From: CAZUZD01 sp964624465
GTDB taxonomy: Bacteria > Planctomycetota > Planctomycetia > Isosphaerales > Isosphaeraceae
Assembly: GCA_964624465.1 (NCBI GenBank)
Contig: CAZUZD010000201.1
Coordinates: 1 to 11,503 of the forward strand
Length of the DNA: 11,503 bases
Direction: 5' to 3'
The translations under genes were made by a program, and so were the position numbers. Shown in pieces: positions 1-6,822 of the stretch (within the stretch, counting starts at the first letter, position 1; each line of letters opens with the position of its first letter). The notes under the pieces are model-generated. The model was not told the origin of the DNA. It saw only the letters and a list, made by a program, of their open reading frames with translations, and made no database searches.

Positions 1-58
1 CGCGGCGCCCCGGGGGGCGGCCGGGCCGGGCCATCCGGCAGATCGAGCCGGGGGGCGT

Positions 59-694
59 TCAGCACTCCCAGAACGACGCGGCGTAGCGCAGGGCGGACGT
101 GACGGGCCAGGCGTCGACCTGGCGGAAGACCGCCGAGCCGGTGAGCACCTCGGGGAAGCAGGGGTTGAAGTAGATGATCCGGGCCGGCCGGGGGTGCGTC
201 GCGATCGAGCGCTCGATGTTCGCGATCACCTGCTGCATCAGGGCGGGCCCGAACGGATTGAAGAAGTAGAAGAGGTTGGCCCCCTCGGGGATGGCGTAGG
301 CGGTCGCGTCGCAGCCGTGGAACTCGACGGCGGCGCCGAACCGCGACCGCCGCTGGTTGGCCAGCGCGGCCTCGTGCAGCTCGAGGTCGAACTCGACGCC
401 GATGCTCCGGCCGGCGCCCAGGTAGGCGCCGGCGAACGGCACGCGGCCCAGGCCCGAGCCGAAGTCGATCAGCGTCGTCTCGGGCCCGATCCCACCGGCG
501 CGCAGGAGCCGGAAGATCGACCGGTAGGGCGCGGGCACGAACGGCCCGCACCAGGCCGGGTCGTCGCCGTCGCTGCCGTAAGTCTTGAAGCCGAGCGTGC
601 GGACCCCGATCCGGCGGTCGTAGAACTCGTCGTAGGGCCGGAGGAGCCGCCCCTTGAGCCCGCGGCCCCGTAGTCCCCTGGCGAAATCGAGCAT
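59..694 (-). CDS. Class I SAM-dependent methyltransferase, downstream tandem copy
   Basis: This 211-residue protein has the marks of a small Rossmann-fold methyltransferase. SAM-binding motif I is LIDFGSGLGR (about residues 75-84). It is followed by the acidic residue of VEFD (about 101) that should hold the SAM ribose, an ELHEAALANQ helix, a CDA segment near 128-130, and FYFFNPFGP (about 142-150) in the motif IV position. The substrate cannot be read from the sequence. The frame is open up to 853, giving a 264-residue version, but I start at the ATG at 694. From there the protein aligns without gaps to its neighbour at 973-1608 and has exactly the same length, whereas the extra 53 residues match nothing in the paralog. 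The Shine-Dalgarno at this start is weak (GGGGAA about 9 nt upstream). By hand alignment about 70% of residues match the paralog. The gene lies 278 bp downstream of that paralog on the same strand. Confidence 0.82.
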   Translation of the reverse strand: MLDFARGLRGRGLKGRLLRPYDEFYDRRIGVRTLGFKTYGSDGDDPAWCGPFVPAPYRSIFRLLRAGGIGPETTLIDFGSGLGRVPFAGAYLGAGRSIGVEFDLELHEAALANQRRSRFGAAVEFHGCDATAYAIPEGANLFYFFNPFGPALMQQVIANIERSIATHPRPARIIYFNPCFPEVLTGSAVFRQVDAWPVTSALRYAASFWEC

Positions 695-972
695 CGTCTG
701 GCGTTCCCCGGGAAGATCCACATCAGGAAGGACGGGGCCGACTCGGCGTCGGCCGGGGGCTCCGGTCGGCGACACCCACATGGGTTCGAGACGCTGTCCA
801 TTGTGGATATTTAATACAGAGTACGCCTCCAGGGGAATTCGAGTTCCTGCCATTTTCGATCGAGAAAACCGATGTCCGGATTCTCAAAATGAGGCCGTCC
901 CCCCGGCGCGCACCGACACCGGGCCGCGCCGGGGCGGTGGTCGATGTGTCCGATGGCGCGGGCCGGGGCCGC

Positions 973-1608
973 TCAGCTCTCCCAGAACGACGCCGCGTAA
1001 CGCAGCGCGGGCGTGGCGGGCCACGACTCGGCGAGCCGGAAGACGGACGACGCCTCCAGGCAGGCGGGGAAGCAGGGGTTGAAGTAGACGATCCGGGCCC
1101 GTCGGGGGTGCGCCTCGATCGAGCGCTCGATGTTCCGGACCACGGGCGCCATCACGGCCGGGCCGAACGGGTTGAAGAAGTAGAACAGGTCGGCCTGGTC
1201 GGGGATGGCGTAGGCGGCGGCGTCGCAGCACTGGAACTCGACGGCGGAGCCGAACCGCGACAGCCGCTGGTTGGCCAGCGCGGCCTCGTGCAGTTCGGGG
1301 TCGAACTCCACGCCGATGCTCCGGCGCGCGCCCAGGTAGGCGCCGGCGAAGACGACGCGGCCCAGGCCCGAGCCGAAGTCGATCAGCGTCGTCTCGGGCC
1401 CGATCCCACCGGCGCGCAACAGCGCGAAGACGTGGGCATACGGCGCGGGGATGTAGTGGCCGCTCCACGACGGGTCGTCGCCCGAGCCGGCGTGCGACTT
1501 GAACCCGAAGGTCTGCACGCCGAGCCAGCGGTCGTAGAACGCGTCCCGCGGGTGCTTGAGCCGGGTCTTGAGCCCGCGACCGCCGAGTCCCTTGCCGATC
1601 CCGAGCAT
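973..1608 (-). CDS. Class I SAM-dependent methyltransferase, upstream tandem copy
   Basis: A 211-residue Rossmann-fold methyltransferase and paralog of the gene at 59-694. Visible motifs are LIDFGSGLGR (residues 75-84, SAM glycine loop), VEFD (E101, expected ribose contact), CDA (128-130) and FYFFNPFGP (142-150). The last matches the (D/N)PP(F/Y)-like motif IV region, with NPF here. The C-terminus ends in a shared RYAASFWE(S/C). The frame is open to 1701, but the ATG at 1608 is chosen because GGAGG lies 7 nt upstream and because the paralog then has the same length. A GTG immediately upstream (1611) is a possible alternative. The acceptor substrate is unknown. The small size with no extra domain fits a small-molecule or protein-side-chain methylase, but this is inference. 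Its upstream neighbour, the RluD-type synthase, ends 95 bp away; a TATCAT -10-like box sits in that gap. Confidence 0.87.
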   Translation of the reverse strand: MLGIGKGLGGRGLKTRLKHPRDAFYDRWLGVQTFGFKSHAGSGDDPSWSGHYIPAPYAHVFALLRAGGIGPETTLIDFGSGLGRVVFAGAYLGARRSIGVEFDPELHEAALANQRLSRFGSAVEFQCCDAAAYAIPDQADLFYFFNPFGPAVMAPVVRNIERSIEAHPRRARIVYFNPCFPACLEASSVFRLAESWPATPALRYAASFWES

Positions 1609-1669
1609 CACTCTGCCTCCGCTCCGGTGCGAGTGCCCTCGCGGCTGCGACGCCGCCGGGCCCGCCGCG

Positions 1670-1675
1670 ATGATA
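1670..1675 (-). promoter_or_regulatory. Possible -10 box for the methyltransferase pair
   Basis: TATCAT on the minus strand matches five of six bases of the sigma-70 -10 consensus. It lies 61 bp before the methyltransferase start at 1608, in the gap after the RluD-type gene. No good -35 element is visible at the expected distance. The extended octamer GGTATCAT also occurs before the SDR gene at 10085-10092. Confidence 0.25.
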
Positions 1676-1703
1676 CCACGAGCCGCCGCGCCCCGGGTCA
1701 CCC

Positions 1704-2777
1704 TCAGCGCGCGGGGCGGCCGGGGTGCGGCGGCTCGTGGCGGAGCGGCCGGTGGGTGCGCAGGGCCTGCAGGGCGCGGGCGAAGTCGGCGGAGAGCGGG
1801 GCGGTGAACTCGACGGGCAGACCGGTGGCGGGGTGGGCGAACTTGATGCGGTGGGCGTGCAGCGCCTGGCGGTCGATGAGCAGGCCGGGATCGGGGGGGG
1901 CGGCGGGGTCGGGCGCGGCGTGCCGGATCGCCGTCGGCGGCGGCAGGCCGGGCACCTGCAGGTCGGCCAGGGTCAGGCGGTCGCGGTTGGCGTAGAGCTT
2001 GTCGGCGACGATCGGGTGGCCGATGTGCGTCAGGTGCACACGGATCTGGTGGGTCCGCCCCGTCTGGGGCTTGCAGCGCACGTAGGCGTAGCCGTCGAAA
2101 CGTTCCAGCACCTCGTAGAAGGTGACGGCGGTGCGGGCGCCCTCGTCGAGGCTGCGGACGGCCATCTTCTCGCGCACCGTGGGGTGGTGGCCGATCGGCC
2201 GCTCGATGTAGTCGCTGTCGCGGCCCGGCACGCCGTAGACCAGGGCGTGATACTCCTTGTCCACGACCCGGTCCTCGAACTGGCGCGCGATGGTCCGGTG
2301 CGCCAGGTCGTCCTTGCCCACGATCACCAGGCCGGTCGTGTCGCGGTCGAGCCGGTGGATGATGCCCGGCCGCTCGGTGCCCGAGACGCTGGAGAGGGTG
2401 TCGAAGTGGAACTGCAGCGCGTTGACCAGCGTCCCCGACCAGTTGCCGCGCGCCGGGTGCACGACCATGCCGGGGGGCTTGTTGACGACGACGAACCCCT
2501 CGTCCTCGTGGATCACCTCGATCGGGATGTCCTCGGGCGTGATCGAGCCGTCGCCGAAGTCGGGCATCCAGATCCGGATGATGTCCCCCTCGCGCACCTT
2601 CGTTGACGCCTTGACCGTCTGGCCGTTGAGCAGCACGGCCTCGGCGTCGATGAGCTTCTGCACCGAGCTGCGCGAGAGGACCGGGTACCGCGCCGACAGG
2701 TACGCGTCGATCCGGCGCCCGCCCTGGCGGGGCTTGACCTCGAACTCCTCGGGGGTCTCGGAAAGCTGGGGCGGCAT
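1704..2777 (-). CDS. rluD: RluA/RluD-family 23S rRNA pseudouridine synthase
   Basis: Isomerises uridine to pseudouridine in RNA, most likely in large-subunit rRNA. An N-terminal S4 RNA-binding domain (about residues 20-68, GGRRIDAYLSARYP...REGDIIRI) precedes the RluA-type catalytic domain (about 90-330). The catalytic motif HRLDRDTTGL is at 141-150 with Asp144 the expected nucleophile, and the conserved QTGRTHQIRVHL is at 238-249. An insertion of about 40 residues (263-302) rich in Pro and Ala, and a His/Pro/Arg-rich tail, bring it to 357 residues, slightly longer than the roughly 325 of E. coli RluD. A TTG start at 2807 is in frame, but the ATG at 2777 is preferred because a promoter-like pair predicts transcription starting near 2815. 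The start has no clear Shine-Dalgarno. The gene is separated from the upstream TPR gene by an intrinsic terminator. Family assignment is firm; the exact target (RluD-type sites in helix 69) is inferred. Confidence 0.93.
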   Translation of the reverse strand: MPPQLSETPEEFEVKPRQGGRRIDAYLSARYPVLSRSSVQKLIDAEAVLLNGQTVKASTKVREGDIIRIWMPDFGDGSITPEDIPIEVIHEDEGFVVVNKPPGMVVHPARGNWSGTLVNALQFHFDTLSSVSGTERPGIIHRLDRDTTGLVIVGKDDLAHRTIARQFEDRVVDKEYHALVYGVPGRDSDYIERPIGHHPTVREKMAVRSLDEGARTAVTFYEVLERFDGYAYVRCKPQTGRTHQIRVHLTHIGHPIVADKLYANRDRLTLADLQVPGLPPPTAIRHAAPDPAAPPDPGLLIDRQALHAHRIKFAHPATGLPVEFTAPLSADFARALQALRTHRPLRHEPPHPGRPAR

Positions 2778-2821
2778 GGGTCGCAGTTCAACCAGGGGAA
2801 GGATCAACGGGGGCCACCATC

Positions 2822-2850
2822 ATTGTGGCGGCGACCCGGGCGCAAGGCAA
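2822..2850 (-). promoter_or_regulatory. Candidate sigma-70-like promoter of the pseudouridine synthase gene
   Basis: On the minus strand TTGCCT (2845-2850) and CACAAT (2822-2827) are separated by 17 bp. Each matches four of six consensus bases. Initiation would fall near 2815 and give a leader of roughly 38 nt before the ATG at 2777. The -35 element sits directly beside the terminator of the upstream gene. Confidence 0.35.
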
Positions 2851-2851
2851 A

Positions 2852-2885
2852 GGCCCGACCCGCGCCAGGGGGCGCGGGTCGGGCC
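2852..2885 (-). terminator. Intrinsic terminator of the TPR membrane protein gene
   Basis: A perfect 15-bp GC-rich stem (arms 2852-2866 and 2871-2885) closes a 4-nt loop. Read on the minus strand it begins 25 bp after the stop codon of the gene ending at 2911 and is followed by TTTGCCTT, a short T-rich run. It should end transcription of the TPR gene and isolate the pseudouridine synthase gene downstream. Confidence 0.8.
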
Positions 2886-2910
2886 CTGCGGAGTTCGGAG
2901 TCGGGTCGGC

Positions 2911-4032
2911 TCAGCGGCCAGGGGCGGGGGCCGGGGCGTCAGCCTTGGGGGCCTCGGCCGGCTTCGGCGCCTCGACCGGGGCCGCCGGGGCCTCAACCTT
3001 GGGGGTCTCGGCCTTCGGGGCGTCGGGCGGAGCCGCGGGCGTCCCGACCTTGGAGGTCTCGGGCTTGGGGGCGTCGGCCGGGGCGGCCGGCGGGGCCTCG
3101 AGCGGGGGGGCGTCGGCCTTCGGGGCCTCGACCTTGGGGGCGTCGGGCGAGCCGGCGAAGGGGGCCTTCGGCAGCTCGGAGCCGGCGGCGGGCTGGGTGG
3201 GGGCGCCCTGGAAGCCCTCGGGGATGGCCGGGGGGTAGAGCGAGCTGCCCATCGGGGCCGACAGGCCGGGGGCGCCCAGGGGCAGGCCCGAGCCCAGGCC
3301 GGGGCGGCCCGCGCCGAGGCCGGCGCCGGGGGTGAAGGTGGCGAAGTCCTCGGTGCCAAAGTCCTGGTAGAACTGCTTCACGGCCGGGTCGTTGAGCTGC
3401 TCGGCCCGGCGCTGGGCGGCGGTGGCTTCGGGGGTGTCGGGGTAGGTGCTGGCGACCTTGAGGTAGGCGTCGCGGGCCTCGGCCAGCTCGCCGCGGGTCT
3501 CCAGGGTGCGGGCCAGGCCGAGCTGGGCGAGCTTGCGGACCGGGCTGTCGGCCTTCGAGTCCTTGAGGACGCGCTCGAAGAGCTCGGCGGCCTGGGTCAG
3601 CGACGGCTTGCCGGCGTCGCGGTTGGCCGGCAGCTCGCGGAGGCCTTCCTGGTAGAGGTAGGCGCCGGCCTGATACAGGGCCCAGTCGGCGGCCGGGCTG
3701 CCGGGGTGCTCGTCGGCGGTGGCCAGGAGCGGGCGGATGGCGGTGGGCTGGCCCTCGTACTTGGCCGAGGTGACCGACCCGGCGGCCGACGGCACGATCA
3801 CCTGGAGCCAGGCGCTGGCCTCGGGCGAGGTGCGGCTGGCCGCGGCGTTGAGCAGGTAGAAGACGGCCGCGAGCGCGGCGACGGAGCCGGCCAGCAGCAG
3901 CCAGAAGCTGGCCCCCTTCTCCACACCGCGGCGGAGCCATCGGGCGAGGATGGTCTCGTCGTCGTGGGTGTGGATGACCGGCGGCAGGGCCTGGTTGTCC
4001 TTGTGCAGCAGGTGCTCGGGCTCGTCTTTCAT
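2911..4032 (-). CDS. Membrane-anchored TPR protein with Pro/Ala/Lys-rich C-terminal tail
   Basis: A 373-residue protein of unknown specific role. A polar N-terminus (1-41) is followed by one hydrophobic helix (about 42-62, FWLLLAGSVAALAAVFYLL), then a helical region (about 100-212) that reads as degenerate tetratricopeptide repeats. The clearest unit is ARTLETRGELAEARDAYLKVASTYP. Next comes a Gly/Pro-rich linker (235-290) and a low-complexity tail (295-373) of PDAPK, VEAPKADAP and AETPKVEAP units. The layout suggests a protein anchored in the inner membrane with the repeats outside the cytoplasm, recalling YfgM-like or tol-pal-associated TPR proteins. This is inference, and the tail could span or bind the cell wall. 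Lys-37/41 and Arg-32/34/35 before the helix fit an N-in orientation. The ATG at 4032 lacks a Shine-Dalgarno, and a perfect palindrome lies just upstream. It is divergent from the TolC-like gene and ends in its own terminator. Confidence 0.85.
   Translation of the reverse strand: MKDEPEHLLHKDNQALPPVIHTHDDETILARWLRRGVEKGASFWLLLAGSVAALAAVFYLLNAAASRTSPEASAWLQVIVPSAAGSVTSAKYEGQPTAIRPLLATADEHPGSPAADWALYQAGAYLYQEGLRELPANRDAGKPSLTQAAELFERVLKDSKADSPVRKLAQLGLARTLETRGELAEARDAYLKVASTYPDTPEATAAQRRAEQLNDPAVKQFYQDFGTEDFATFTPGAGLGAGRPGLGSGLPLGAPGLSAPMGSSLYPPAIPEGFQGAPTQPAAGSELPKAPFAGSPDAPKVEAPKADAPPLEAPPAAPADAPKPETSKVGTPAAPPDAPKAETPKVEAPAAPVEAPKPAEAPKADAPAPAPGR
2914..3150 (-). repeat. Degenerate tandem repeat coding the Pro/Ala/Lys tail
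   Basis: This end of the TPR gene is made of imperfect repeats of about 15-24 bp (on the plus strand variants of GCCTTGGGGGCCTCG and GGCCTCGACCTTGGGGGCG). They encode recurring PDAPK, VEAPK, ADAP and AETPK units. The irregular unit length and scattered substitutions point to an old array that expanded by slippage or unequal exchange while keeping frame. Confidence 0.7.
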
Positions 4033-4043
4033 CGTGGCTCGGA

Positions 4044-4057
4044 GGGTTCGCGAACCC
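4044..4057. promoter_or_regulatory. Perfect 14-bp palindrome before the TPR gene
   Basis: GGGTTCGCGAACCC is an exact palindrome ending 11 bp before the ATG at 4032. It falls within the leader predicted from the promoter at 4108-4137. It could be a dimeric regulator site or, in RNA, a small hairpin over the ribosome-binding region. I cannot name a regulator. Confidence 0.4.
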
Positions 4058-4107
4058 CCGGCGGCTACGGCCCGGGGGGGACTGGTCGGGGTGGAGGGAT
4101 TGGCCGC

Positions 4108-4137
4108 ATCTTAACGGCCCTGACGAGAATCGGTCAA
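4108..4137 (-). promoter_or_regulatory. Candidate sigma-70-like promoter of the TPR gene
   Basis: On the minus strand TTGACC (4132-4137, five of six bases) and TAAGAT (4108-4113, four of six) are 18 bp apart. Transcription would start near 4101 and give a leader of about 70 nt that contains the palindrome at 4044-4057. This is the least GC-rich part of the divergent intergenic region. No equally good pair was found for the TolC-like gene on the other strand. Confidence 0.4.
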
Positions 4138-4306
4138 CCGCGCGTGCCGGCCGCCGGCCCGCCCCGGGCGGCCCGCGGCAGATTTGCTGGTCAGGGCCGG
4201 GCCCGCGGTCCGATCTCCAGGGGACCGGGGAACTTCCGCGCGCCGCAGCCGATGGCGTCTGCGACCGACGCGGCGGCCCCGCCCGACCGGAGGCTCGGGG
4301 GGCCGG

Positions 4307-5836
4307 ATGCTCAGGATTTCGCTCCGACTGCTGCTGGCCACCGCGCTGACCACGGCCCTCACCACCACCGCGGCCCGGGCGCAATCCGACTCGTCGACGA
4401 ACACGTCCGAGCTGCTGGGCGTGCCCCCCTCGCCGAGCCTCGGGATCGCCCCCGGGGTGCTCGACCCGCCGCCGTTTGACGTCGGGCCCGGGATCATCGG
4501 CGGCCAGATGCGCCGCGGGGTCGGCCGCCTGCCCCGACGCCGCGCCGGCGGCACGCCCGGCTCCGGCGCCCCGGCCGCCCGCGGCGGGATGGACCTGCCG
4601 GCGCTGCCGATCCTGCCCGACGCGCTGGCCGACCCCGACGCCGGCGACACCCCGGTGACGGCGACCGACGCCCTGAGCGCCGACGACGAGGGGCCCGCCA
4701 ACGGCCTGACCCTGGACGCGGCGATCGCCCGGCTGCTGGCGGCCAACCTCGACCTGGCCGCGCTGCGGCTCGAACTGCCCCAGGCCGACGCCGACATCCT
4801 CACGGCCAGCCTGCGGGCCAATCCGATCCTGTTCGTCGACAACCAGATGATCCCCTACGGGAGCTACTCCGACGCCAGGCCGGGCGGCCCGGTGCAGTAC
4901 GACATCGGCCTGACCGTGCCGCTGGACGTGACCCACAAGCGCCAGGCCCGCGTCCGGGTCGCCCGCGTGGCCCGGCGCGCCCTGGAGGCGCAGTACCAGG
5001 ACGCCGCCCGTCGCCAGATCGGCGACCTGGGCCGCGCCTTCGTCACGCTCCAGGAGAGCTGGATCACCCTCCGCGACGCCGCCGTCCTGGTCCAGGAGGC
5101 CGAGGCCGACCTGGCCACCGCCGCGCCCGCCGACCGCGAGGCGCTCCAGACCGAGCTCGACGAGGCGATGGTCGCCCGCGACGAGGCGATCGACGACCTG
5201 GCCGATGCCCGCGACACGATGGCCCTGCTGCTGAACCTGCCGGCCGAGTCGGCCCCCGGCCTGGTCCCGCGCGGGCCGATCCGGGGCCTGGCCCCGCCGC
5301 CGCCGCCGCTGGAGGAGCTCCAGCGGGTGGCGCTCGACACCCGCCCCGACCTGATCGCCGCCCGCATCGGCATCGCCCGCGCCCAGCACGAGTGCGGCCT
5401 GGCCCGCGCCGGCCGGATGGACGACTGGTACCTGTTCTACAACCCCTGGACCTACCAGGACGAGCGGCCCTTCAAGGTCGCCAGCGCCAGCTCGTGGTCC
5501 GTGGGCCTGACGGTGCCGTTGCCGGTCTCGAACCGCAACCAGGGGAACATCCAGCGGGCCCGCATCAACATCGCGCAGGCCCAGACCGAGCAGCAGGCGC
5601 TGGAGCGTCGGGTGGCCACCGAGGTGCGGCTGGCCCACCGCGAGCTCACCTCGGCCCGCGCCGCCGTCGCCCGCCTCGAGCGCACGATCCGCACCGCCAG
5701 GCCCCCCCGGCCCGATGAAACCAAAGACCAGGAGACCGTCCAGAAGCGTCAGACCGACCTCCGCACCGCCCTGATCCGCCAGCGCCGCAGCCAGCTCGAC
5801 CTGAACACCGCCGTCGGCATGCGGCTGATCCCCTGA
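4307..5836 (+). CDS. TolC-family outer-membrane efflux protein
   Basis: A 509-residue exported protein of the outer membrane efflux (OEP/TolC) family, which forms trimeric channels through the outer membrane and periplasm. A signal peptide covers residues 1-25, cleavable after ARA before Gln26. Residues 26-133 are a Pro/Gly/Ala-rich segment without recognisable fold. Two TolC repeats follow. The first has a helix from LTLDAAIARLLAANLDL (134-150) and barrel-type strand YDIGLTVPLDVTHKRQARV (198-216). The second starts near 334 and has SWSVGLTVPLPVSNRNQGNI (396-415). Long Ala/Arg/Glu-rich coiled helices lie between and after them. The open frame reaches back to 4184, but the ATG at 4307 begins the signal peptide and has GGAGG 13 nt and a G-run 5-10 nt upstream. 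No membrane-fusion protein or transporter gene is adjacent, so it is an orphan here. It faces the TPR membrane protein divergently. Confidence 0.92.
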   Translation: MLRISLRLLLATALTTALTTTAARAQSDSSTNTSELLGVPPSPSLGIAPGVLDPPPFDVGPGIIGGQMRRGVGRLPRRRAGGTPGSGAPAARGGMDLPALPILPDALADPDAGDTPVTATDALSADDEGPANGLTLDAAIARLLAANLDLAALRLELPQADADILTASLRANPILFVDNQMIPYGSYSDARPGGPVQYDIGLTVPLDVTHKRQARVRVARVARRALEAQYQDAARRQIGDLGRAFVTLQESWITLRDAAVLVQEAEADLATAAPADREALQTELDEAMVARDEAIDDLADARDTMALLLNLPAESAPGLVPRGPIRGLAPPPPPLEELQRVALDTRPDLIAARIGIARAQHECGLARAGRMDDWYLFYNPWTYQDERPFKVASASSWSVGLTVPLPVSNRNQGNIQRARINIAQAQTEQQALERRVATEVRLAHRELTSARAAVARLERTIRTARPPRPDETKDQETVQKRQTDLRTALIRQRRSQLDLNTAVGMRLIP

Positions 5837-5861
5837 CGAGGATTCCCATCGGACATCGGGG

Positions 5862-5882
5862 GCGGTTGGCCCGGCCGGCCGC
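5862..5882. terminator. Possible bidirectional terminator hairpin between convergent genes
   Basis: A 9-bp stem (5862-5870 with 5874-5882, including two G-U pairs when read as plus-strand RNA) with a 3-nt loop lies in the 57-bp gap between the convergent TolC-like and amidohydrolase genes. There is no T-run on either side, so its activity is uncertain. Confidence 0.3.
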
Positions 5883-5893
5883 GCAGCCCGACC

Positions 5894-6745
5894 TCAGGCG
5901 GTGAACAGCAGGCGTTCGGCGGTGCGGTGCAGGAGCCAGGCGCGGTCGGCGGCGCTGAGGAAGTCGAGGCGGGTGCGGATCAGGGCGAGGCTGTCGGTGT
6001 AGGTGTGGGGGGCGACGACCTGGAACGGGCAGTCGCTCTCCCAGAGGCAGCGTTGGGGGCCGTAGGCCCGCACCACGCGCTGGATCAACGGGGCCAGGTC
6101 GGTGTAGGGGGCGGCCTTCTTGCCGAGGGCGTAGAAGGCACCGACCTTGATGTGCAGCTTGGGGTGCTTCGCCAGGGCGCAGAGGGCGTCGACGTCGGCG
6201 TCGCGGATCTGGCCGTCGACGCCGATGCGGCCGAGGTGGTCGATGATCACGGGCGCCTCGGGGAACCGGGCGCACATGCGGTCGACCTCGGCGAAGGCGT
6301 CCGGGCCGATCAGGCAGCTCATCACGATCCCGGTCTCGGCGGCCAGCGCGAAGAGCGCCTGGTACCCCTCGGGCTCCAGCCAGGTGGCCGGGGGTTGCTT
6401 GCTGTACTGCGGCTGGATGCGCAGGGCCCGCACGCCCTTCGGCCGCAGGGCGCGCAGGGTGCCGGCGGGGTCGGGGCCGAGGGGGTCGACGATCGCGGTG
6501 CCGACGAAGCGATCGGGGTAGAGCTTGATCATGTCGAGCATGTACGAGTTGTCGAACTCGTAGTAGCTCATCTGGATCAGGTTCACCCGGCCCACGCCGG
6601 CGGGGCGGCAGAGGGCGAGCAGCTCCTCGGCGGTGAACGAGGCCGGCTGCATGTCGGCCTTCTGGAACCCGGCGGCGAGCGGGTAGTGCGCCAGGTCGGG
6701 GGTCCAGATGTGGGAGTGCGCGTCGATGTCCGGTTCGAGCGGCAC
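5894..6745 (-). CDS. Amidohydrolase-2 family (lactonase-like) metal hydrolase
   Basis: A 283-residue TIM-barrel hydrolase of the amidohydrolase superfamily (Amidohydro_2). The N-terminal metal-binding motif is DAHSH (His10 and His12), followed by DHLGR (169-173) and the late conserved acid in WESDCPFQV (Asp238), the expected general base. This arrangement resembles 2-pyrone-4,6-dicarboxylate lactonase, sulfomuconolactone and fuconolactone hydrolases, which open sugar or aromatic lactones. Which substrate applies cannot be told. The start is a GTG at 6745, chosen because GAGGAG lies 6 nt upstream and because family proteins begin just before the HxH motif. The frame itself stays open far upstream to 8137 without coding sense. 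It starts 77 bp after the end of the deacetylase-like gene and may be co-transcribed with it. It is convergent with the TolC-like gene. Confidence 0.9.
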   Translation of the reverse strand: MPLEPDIDAHSHIWTPDLAHYPLAAGFQKADMQPASFTAEELLALCRPAGVGRVNLIQMSYYEFDNSYMLDMIKLYPDRFVGTAIVDPLGPDPAGTLRALRPKGVRALRIQPQYSKQPPATWLEPEGYQALFALAAETGIVMSCLIGPDAFAEVDRMCARFPEAPVIIDHLGRIGVDGQIRDADVDALCALAKHPKLHIKVGAFYALGKKAAPYTDLAPLIQRVVRAYGPQRCLWESDCPFQVVAPHTYTDSLALIRTRLDFLSAADRAWLLHRTAERLLFTA

Positions 6746-6757
6746 GGGCAACTCCTC
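6746..6757 (-). promoter_or_regulatory. Shine-Dalgarno that decides the GTG start of the amidohydrolase
   Basis: On the minus strand GAGGAG (6752-6757) is followed by 6 nt and then GTG (6743-6745). No ATG or better ribosome site exists nearby in frame, so this fixes a non-ATG start directly before the metal-binding motif. Confidence 0.7.
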
Positions 6758-6822
6758 TGCAACGGCGACGGCGACCGGGGTCTCGGATCCTGAGCAGATC
6801 AGATCGGAGCGGACCGGGCGCG

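Noticed and set aside
2914..3150. A CRISPR-like repeat array
   Set aside because: The repeats are short, imperfect and contiguous, without unique spacers, and are explained by the coded Pro/Ala/Lys tail.
2257..4479. A 740-codon open frame on the plus strand
   Set aside because: It runs antisense to the pseudouridine synthase and TPR genes. Its Gly/Arg/Leu-rich translation mirrors their codon bias, and it has no domain motifs.
2993..5638. An 881-codon open frame on the minus strand
   Set aside because: It is antisense to the TolC-like gene and out of frame within the TPR gene. Its composition is that of a high-GC shadow frame, and both real genes explain the region with clear motifs.
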